DNA of 9,479 bases from Xanthomonas translucens pv. translucens DSM 18974. Lineage in GTDB: Bacteria; Pseudomonadota; Gammaproteobacteria; Xanthomonadales; Xanthomonadaceae. A program made the translations under genes and the position numbers. The DNA lies in contig NZ_CAPJ01000141.1 of assembly GCF_000331775.1 (NCBI RefSeq), positions 1 to 9,479 of the forward strand, read 5' to 3'. The notes beneath the pieces were generated by a model. The model made no database searches and was not told where the DNA came from. It saw only the letters and a list, made by a program, of their open reading frames with translations. The first letter of the stretch is position 1; each line of letters begins with the position of its first letter. Shown here piece after piece: positions 7,512-9,479 of this stretch.

Positions 7512-9092
7512 TCAGAACTGGAAATAGAGGAAACGCGATGCCTTGTGCAGGCTCGACAGGCACAGCACGAGCAGCGACAGCATCACCAGCAACCACGGCA
7601 GGTTCGGCTGCCAGCGCATCCAGGCACGCGGCCCCGGGCTCGGCTTGCTCAGCGCGGGCGAGTACACGCCCATGATCTGGTGCGCGTTCGGCGCCCGCCA
7701 TACGATCGCCAGCAGCAGCGCGATGTAGAGCACCTGCAGGTGGTGGCCGATCAGCAGGCGCCAGGCATCGCCCAAGCCCATACCGGCGACATGGCCGAGG
7801 CCGTGCAGGCGTTCCACGCCGCGCAGGCCGGCCATGCCCTGCACCAACTGCCATGCATCGCCCATGCCGTCGGCGCGGAAGAAGGCCTGCGCCACCAGTA
7901 CCGCGGCGAAGGTCAGCAACAGGTAGCCGACATGCTGCAGCGGCTTGCGCGTGCGCAGCGCCGCCGGTTTGCGGCCGACGACGAAGATGCGCCAGGCATG
8001 GTTGATCGCCAGGTAGGCGGCATGCAGCAGGCCGAAGATCAGGAACTGCAGGCCGGCACCGTGCCAGATCCCGGCCAGACCCATCGCCCACACCGTGGGC
8101 AGCACGATCATCGATGCGAAGCCGCCCGCCGACGCCACCGCGGCCGGCCCGCTGGCATGCCCGTGGCGGCTGCGCCAGCGGGTCACCGCCATCGCCACCG
8201 GGTAGTACAGGTAGGCGGTGATGTAGCGGGTCAGGGTTATGTGCCAGCGCGCCCAGAAATCGATCACGCTGGTCGCCTTGTACGGCGAGTTGAAGTTGAG
8301 CGGGAAGCGGATGCCGAACATCCGCGCCAGCCCCAGCGCCATGTCCGAGTAGCCGGAGAAATCGAAGTACAGCTGCAGCGCGTAGCTCAGCGCGGTAGCC
8401 CATGCGCCCCACAGCTGCAGCTCGCCGGTGCGGGCGAAACCGGCGTCGGCGTACGGCGCGATGCTGTCGGCCAGCAGCACTTTCTTGGCCAGGCCGATCA
8501 CGAACAGCATGCCGCCGACCGACAGATTGTCGGCATGGAACCGGTAGGTCTCGCGCCTGCTGAACTGCGGCATCATTTCCTTGTGATGCAGGATCGGGCC
8601 GGCGATCAGGTGCGGGAAGAAGGTCACGAACAACACATAGCTGAGCGGGCTGCGGTCGTTGACCAGGCCGGCGCGGCAATCGAGCAGGTAGCCGATCTGG
8701 GTGAAGGTGAAGAAGGAAATGCCCAGCGGCAGGATCAAGGCATCCATCGGGCCGACGTTGAGGCCCAGATCGTGCGCGAAGGTGACCATCGCCGCGACGT
8801 ACTTGTAGTGCATCAGCAACGCCAGGTCGGCGGCCACGCCCAGCGCGAGGACCAGCAGTTGCAGCCGTGGCCGTCGGGCCAGCGCCAGCACGCTCAGGCT
8901 GACCAGGTAATTGAACACGATCGAGCCGAGCAGCAACACCACGAACTGCGGGTTCCACCAGCCATAGAACATGATCGAGGCCACGCACAGCCACAGCGCG
9001 GCCAGGCGCGGCTGCAGCGCACCGAGCAGGTAGTGCACGCCCAGCGCGATCGGCAGGAACAGCAGCAGGAACAGGAAGGAGTTGAACAGCAT
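7512..9092 (-). CDS. MBOAT-family membrane O-acyltransferase (AlgI/DltB-like)
   Basis: This 526-residue polytopic inner-membrane protein has about ten or more hydrophobic segments. It starts MLFNSFLFLLLFLP, the usual opening of AlgI/DltB-type MBOAT proteins. Family landmarks follow: FFPHLIAGPI, ALQLYFDFSGYSDMALG, FWARWHITLTR with H284, and AGIWHGAG with H344, the presumed catalytic histidine. In this family the protein accepts an activated acyl group on the cytoplasmic side and moves it across the membrane for transfer to an extracytoplasmic glycan. The frame is open upstream to an ATG at 9140, which would overlap the SGNH gene by 35 bases and add a charged 16-residue tail. ATG 9092, 13 bases after the SGNH stop, is preferred, although its ribosome site is weak. 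The donor is probably the adjacent carrier protein, as for DltB with DltC; free acetyl-CoA, as suggested for AlgI, is the alternative. Confidence 0.93.
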   Translation of the reverse strand: MLFNSFLFLLLFLPIALGVHYLLGALQPRLAALWLCVASIMFYGWWNPQFVVLLLGSIVFNYLVSLSVLALARRPRLQLLVLALGVAADLALLMHYKYVAAMVTFAHDLGLNVGPMDALILPLGISFFTFTQIGYLLDCRAGLVNDRSPLSYVLFVTFFPHLIAGPILHHKEMMPQFSRRETYRFHADNLSVGGMLFVIGLAKKVLLADSIAPYADAGFARTGELQLWGAWATALSYALQLYFDFSGYSDMALGLARMFGIRFPLNFNSPYKATSVIDFWARWHITLTRYITAYLYYPVAMAVTRWRSRHGHASGPAAVASAGGFASMIVLPTVWAMGLAGIWHGAGLQFLIFGLLHAAYLAINHAWRIFVVGRKPAALRTRKPLQHVGYLLLTFAAVLVAQAFFRADGMGDAWQLVQGMAGLRGVERLHGLGHVAGMGLGDAWRLLIGHHLQVLYIALLLAIVWRAPNAHQIMGVYSPALSKPSPGPRAWMRWQPNLPWLLVMLSLLVLCLSSLHKASRFLYFQF

Positions 9093-9105
9093 CGTCGGTC
9101 CGCGC

Positions 9106-9479
9106 TCAGTCGATCCCGGCCAATGCCGCCTGCTCGCCATCGGTCAGCGGCAAGGACAGGGCCATTTCGGAGAATTCCCAGATCACCAGCTTCAGGCGCG
9201 GCGGCCATTGCCCGCGCTGCGGCCAGGCCGCCAGCAGCGCGCCGGAGAACTGGCCGCCGTCCAGGCTCTGGTTCCACACTTCGCGGCCCAGCGCATCGCC
9301 CAGGCGCTCGGCGAACAGGCTGCGGCGCCCGTTGGAGCTGCCCAGCAGCAGCACCTCCACCGGCGCGCTGTCGTCGAGTAAACCGCCGCTGCGCAGCGGC
9401 GCGATGGTCTGCTGCGGTTCGCGATCCAGTGCCGGGCGCCAGGCCGGCGGCGCGTGCTCCAGTCCGGCCAGCACGATCA
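9106..9479 (-). CDS. AlgJ/AlgX-like SGNH-fold O-acyltransferase (C-terminal part, gene runs off window)
   Basis: Only the last roughly 124 codons are in the window; the frame is still open at the right edge and the start is outside. VEVLLLGSSNGRRSLFAERL has the shape of the SGNH block with a candidate nucleophile serine in GSS, where AlgJ/AlgX proteins usually read GDS or GTS. The end, PRLKLVIWEFSEMAL, matches the P.LVIWEF.E motif near the C-terminus of that family. The catalytic Asp-His pair would lie in the missing N-terminal half. Family members are periplasmic and pass acyl groups onto alginate, cellulose or similar polymers. Being the first visible gene of the operon, before the MBOAT gene, fits the usual MBOAT/SGNH pairing. 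A DltD-like role is a functional analogy only. A GTG at 9474 is an internal codon, not a likely start. Confidence 0.75.
   Translation of the reverse strand, partial: IVLAGLEHAPPAWRPALDREPQQTIAPLRSGGLLDDSAPVEVLLLGSSNGRRSLFAERLGDALGREVWNQSLDGGQFSGALLAAWPQRGQWPPRLKLVIWEFSEMALSLPLTDGEQAALAGID

Noticed and set aside
7504..8994. 496-codon minus-strand frame overlapping the MBOAT gene
   Set aside because: It is a shifted frame of the MBOAT gene and lacks the membrane segments and histidine motifs.

Overview
The window is GC-rich, tightly packed bacterial chromosome. A near-perfect inverted repeat built on GTAGGAGCGGCTTCAGCCGC is a REP-type element that I associate with Xanthomonas, Stenotrophomonas and other Xanthomonadaceae. 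Together with the codon usage and the ettA and def sequences it suggests a xanthomonad. That placement is inference, because no rRNA or other marker gene is present.

Left part (1-2905): a promoter-like TATAAT and the complete plus-strand ettA gene (ABC-F translation throttle) come first. A strong stem-loop terminator and a 74-base REP palindrome follow. Next is a minus-strand peptide deformylase gene (def), then a 386-base divergent intergenic region. That region holds a degenerate half-REP, a terminator-like 18-base palindrome and short GC-rich repeats, but no gene I can support.

Middle (2906-3928): one plus-strand gene encodes a predicted Tat-exported lipoprotein of the DUF4434 (TIM-barrel, glycosidase-like) type. 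It converges on the operon described next, with only 16 bases between stop codons.

Right part (3945-9479): six minus-strand genes with spacers of 27 bases or less, or overlapping, form one apparent operon that starts beyond the right edge. In transcription order they are an AlgJ/AlgX-like SGNH protein (partial), an MBOAT membrane acyltransferase (AlgI/DltB type), a phosphopantetheine carrier protein, a DltA-like AMP-forming ligase, an AlgF-like periplasmic protein and an acyl-CoA dehydrogenase. The MBOAT, SGNH and AlgF set is the usual export and transfer machinery for O-acylating exopolysaccharides such as alginate or Wss cellulose. The ligase and carrier are the activation half of a Dlt-type aminoacylation system. 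Their fusion in one operon, with an acyl-CoA dehydrogenase at the end, suggests that an activated and possibly oxidised acyl or aminoacyl group is loaded on a carrier, passed through the MBOAT protein and placed on an extracytoplasmic glycan. The ligase lacks the cysteine that marks D-alanine-specific DltA, so the group may not be D-alanine. This hybrid operon is the most interesting feature of the window.
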